Part shown: piece by piece, positions 63,365 to 64,000 of the stretch
Position numbering within the stretch: position 1 is the stretch's first letter
How the letters are laid out: each line of letters begins with the position of its first letter
Source: Bacteroidota bacterium
Lineage (GTDB): Bacteria; Bacteroidota; Bacteroidia; Chitinophagales; BACL12
Assembly (NCBI GenBank): GCA_016715425.1
Contig: JADKAC010000003.1
Coordinates: 211,917 to 275,916, forward strand
Length of the DNA stretch: 64,000 nucleotides
Reading direction: 5' to 3'
Made by a program: the position numbers and the translations under genes
Notes under the pieces: generated by a model
Seen by the model: the letters and a program-made list of their open reading frames with translations, nothing else
What the model was told of the DNA's origin: nothing
The model's database searches: none

Positions 63365-64000
63365 TCACTTAATAAATGATCTAAATTTATCGTAATTATG
63401 ATGAAGTGAAATATATTCTTGCGCACTTTTACCAAGTTCTACAATTTTAGTTCGATCACTAATCAATCTATATAATTTCTCTTCAAAATCTGCATAACTA
63501 TAGGACTTAAAATCAATCCATTTTATTATCTTCTACATAACAAGCTGCACCTACATTGTCTGAAACAATTACCGCACAACCACTTGCCATTCCTTCTAAT
63601 AATGAAAACCCCAAAGTTTCTCTTCGGAAGGCATTAATAAAATATCAGAATTTTCATAATACTGATTCATATTGAAATGCGGGATATTTTTTATAGACTT
63701 TAATTTCAATTGCTGAGTTATCTATCAACTCAAATAATTTATTTCCCAAATACAACTGTTCTTCATACCTGATTTTTCTATCCTTCTCAGGATATTCTCC
63801 TATAAGAGTTAAGACTCCAGAAAAATTTATTTTTTCCAAGGCAAGCAATACCCAGTCATGACGTTTTAGTGATTGTCTAAATTTACCAACCAATAGAATA
63901 TTAACTTTATTAGAATTAAAATATTCTTTTCTCTGATTCTCTTCAATAGGATAATTAAATGCTTTTTTATACCATAAATCAATTTTTTTCACCCGTCTAT
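63365..64000 (-). CDS. Glycosyltransferase, C-terminal part (cut by window edge; several frameshifts)
   Basis: C-terminal half of a GT4-type enzyme; its start lies beyond 64000. KVNILLVGKFRQSLKRHDWV and VLTLIGEYPEKDRKIRYEEQ are the Rossmann strands; the donor-binding part FNMNQYYENSDILLMPSEEE, TLGFSLLEGMASGCAVIVSD continues in other frames with errors near 63655, 63620 and 63520-63535. The stop is TGA at 63367-63365. Confidence 0.72.

Overview
The window looks like a chromosomal stretch of a Bacteroidota bacterium (Chitinophagales/Saprospirales/Sphingobacteriales-like; genus not recognisable). Grounds: proteins with C-terminal type IX secretion sorting domains, a DUF5723-type outer-membrane protein, promoters of the Bacteroidota form TTTG...TAnnTTTG, AT-rich DNA with few Shine-Dalgarno sites, zinc-free L36, and a str-S10-spc-alpha ribosomal cluster fused without tuf.

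Layout. (1) 197-17917, minus strand: one ribosomal superoperon from rpsL to rplQ, including fusA, secY, map, infA and rpoA, with a structured leader and promoter upstream (about 17920-18115) and a strong terminator at 143-170. (2) 18.3-24.5 kb: an orphan two-domain protein resembling a phage/injection tail-tube protein; an intergenic region with a 21-bp repeat array, a long hairpin and a conserved-looking element; then pepP-pssA-purS-rsmI converging on a DUF5723 outer-membrane protein. (3) 24.5-28.9 kb: a GlcD-type flavin oxidase and a divergent pair of secreted proteins with type IX sorting tails. (4) 28.9-35.2 kb, minus strand: tetR-fadN-fadA-fadE, a fatty-acid beta-oxidation unit in the same order as Bacillus fadNAE, with a 28-bp palindromic operator laid over the -33 box of the tetR promoter. 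(5) 35.3-43.5 kb: housekeeping genes purD, metF, birA, rsfS, ftsH and two membrane proteins of uncertain role. (6) 43.9-64 kb, minus strand: a surface-polysaccharide locus with Wzc-like tyrosine kinase, Wza-like export lipoprotein, a PglF/PglE/PglD/PglC-like set for a UDP-diacetylbacillosamine-type sugar and its transfer to lipid, a sugar-transfer-associated ATP-grasp protein, two divergent deacetylase-like paralogues, an EpsG-like polymerase and five glycosyltransferases, the last cut by the window edge.

Two cautions. Many conserved genes near both ends of the window (rplQ, rpoA, rpsD, rpsK, map, secY, rplX; most glycosyltransferases after 52 kb) carry single-base frameshifts, usually in homopolymers. 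As several are essential, I read these as sequence errors and give the rejoined spans. Second, the polysaccharide locus is peppered with dispersed repeats that sit exactly at gene 3' ends, one of them supplying the last codons of the wzc-like gene, and one standing next to a small GIY-YIG nuclease gene.

I do not see a complete new defence or mobile system. The least explained items are the duplicated tail-tube-like protein, the 21-bp repeat array, and the repeat/GIY-YIG association.
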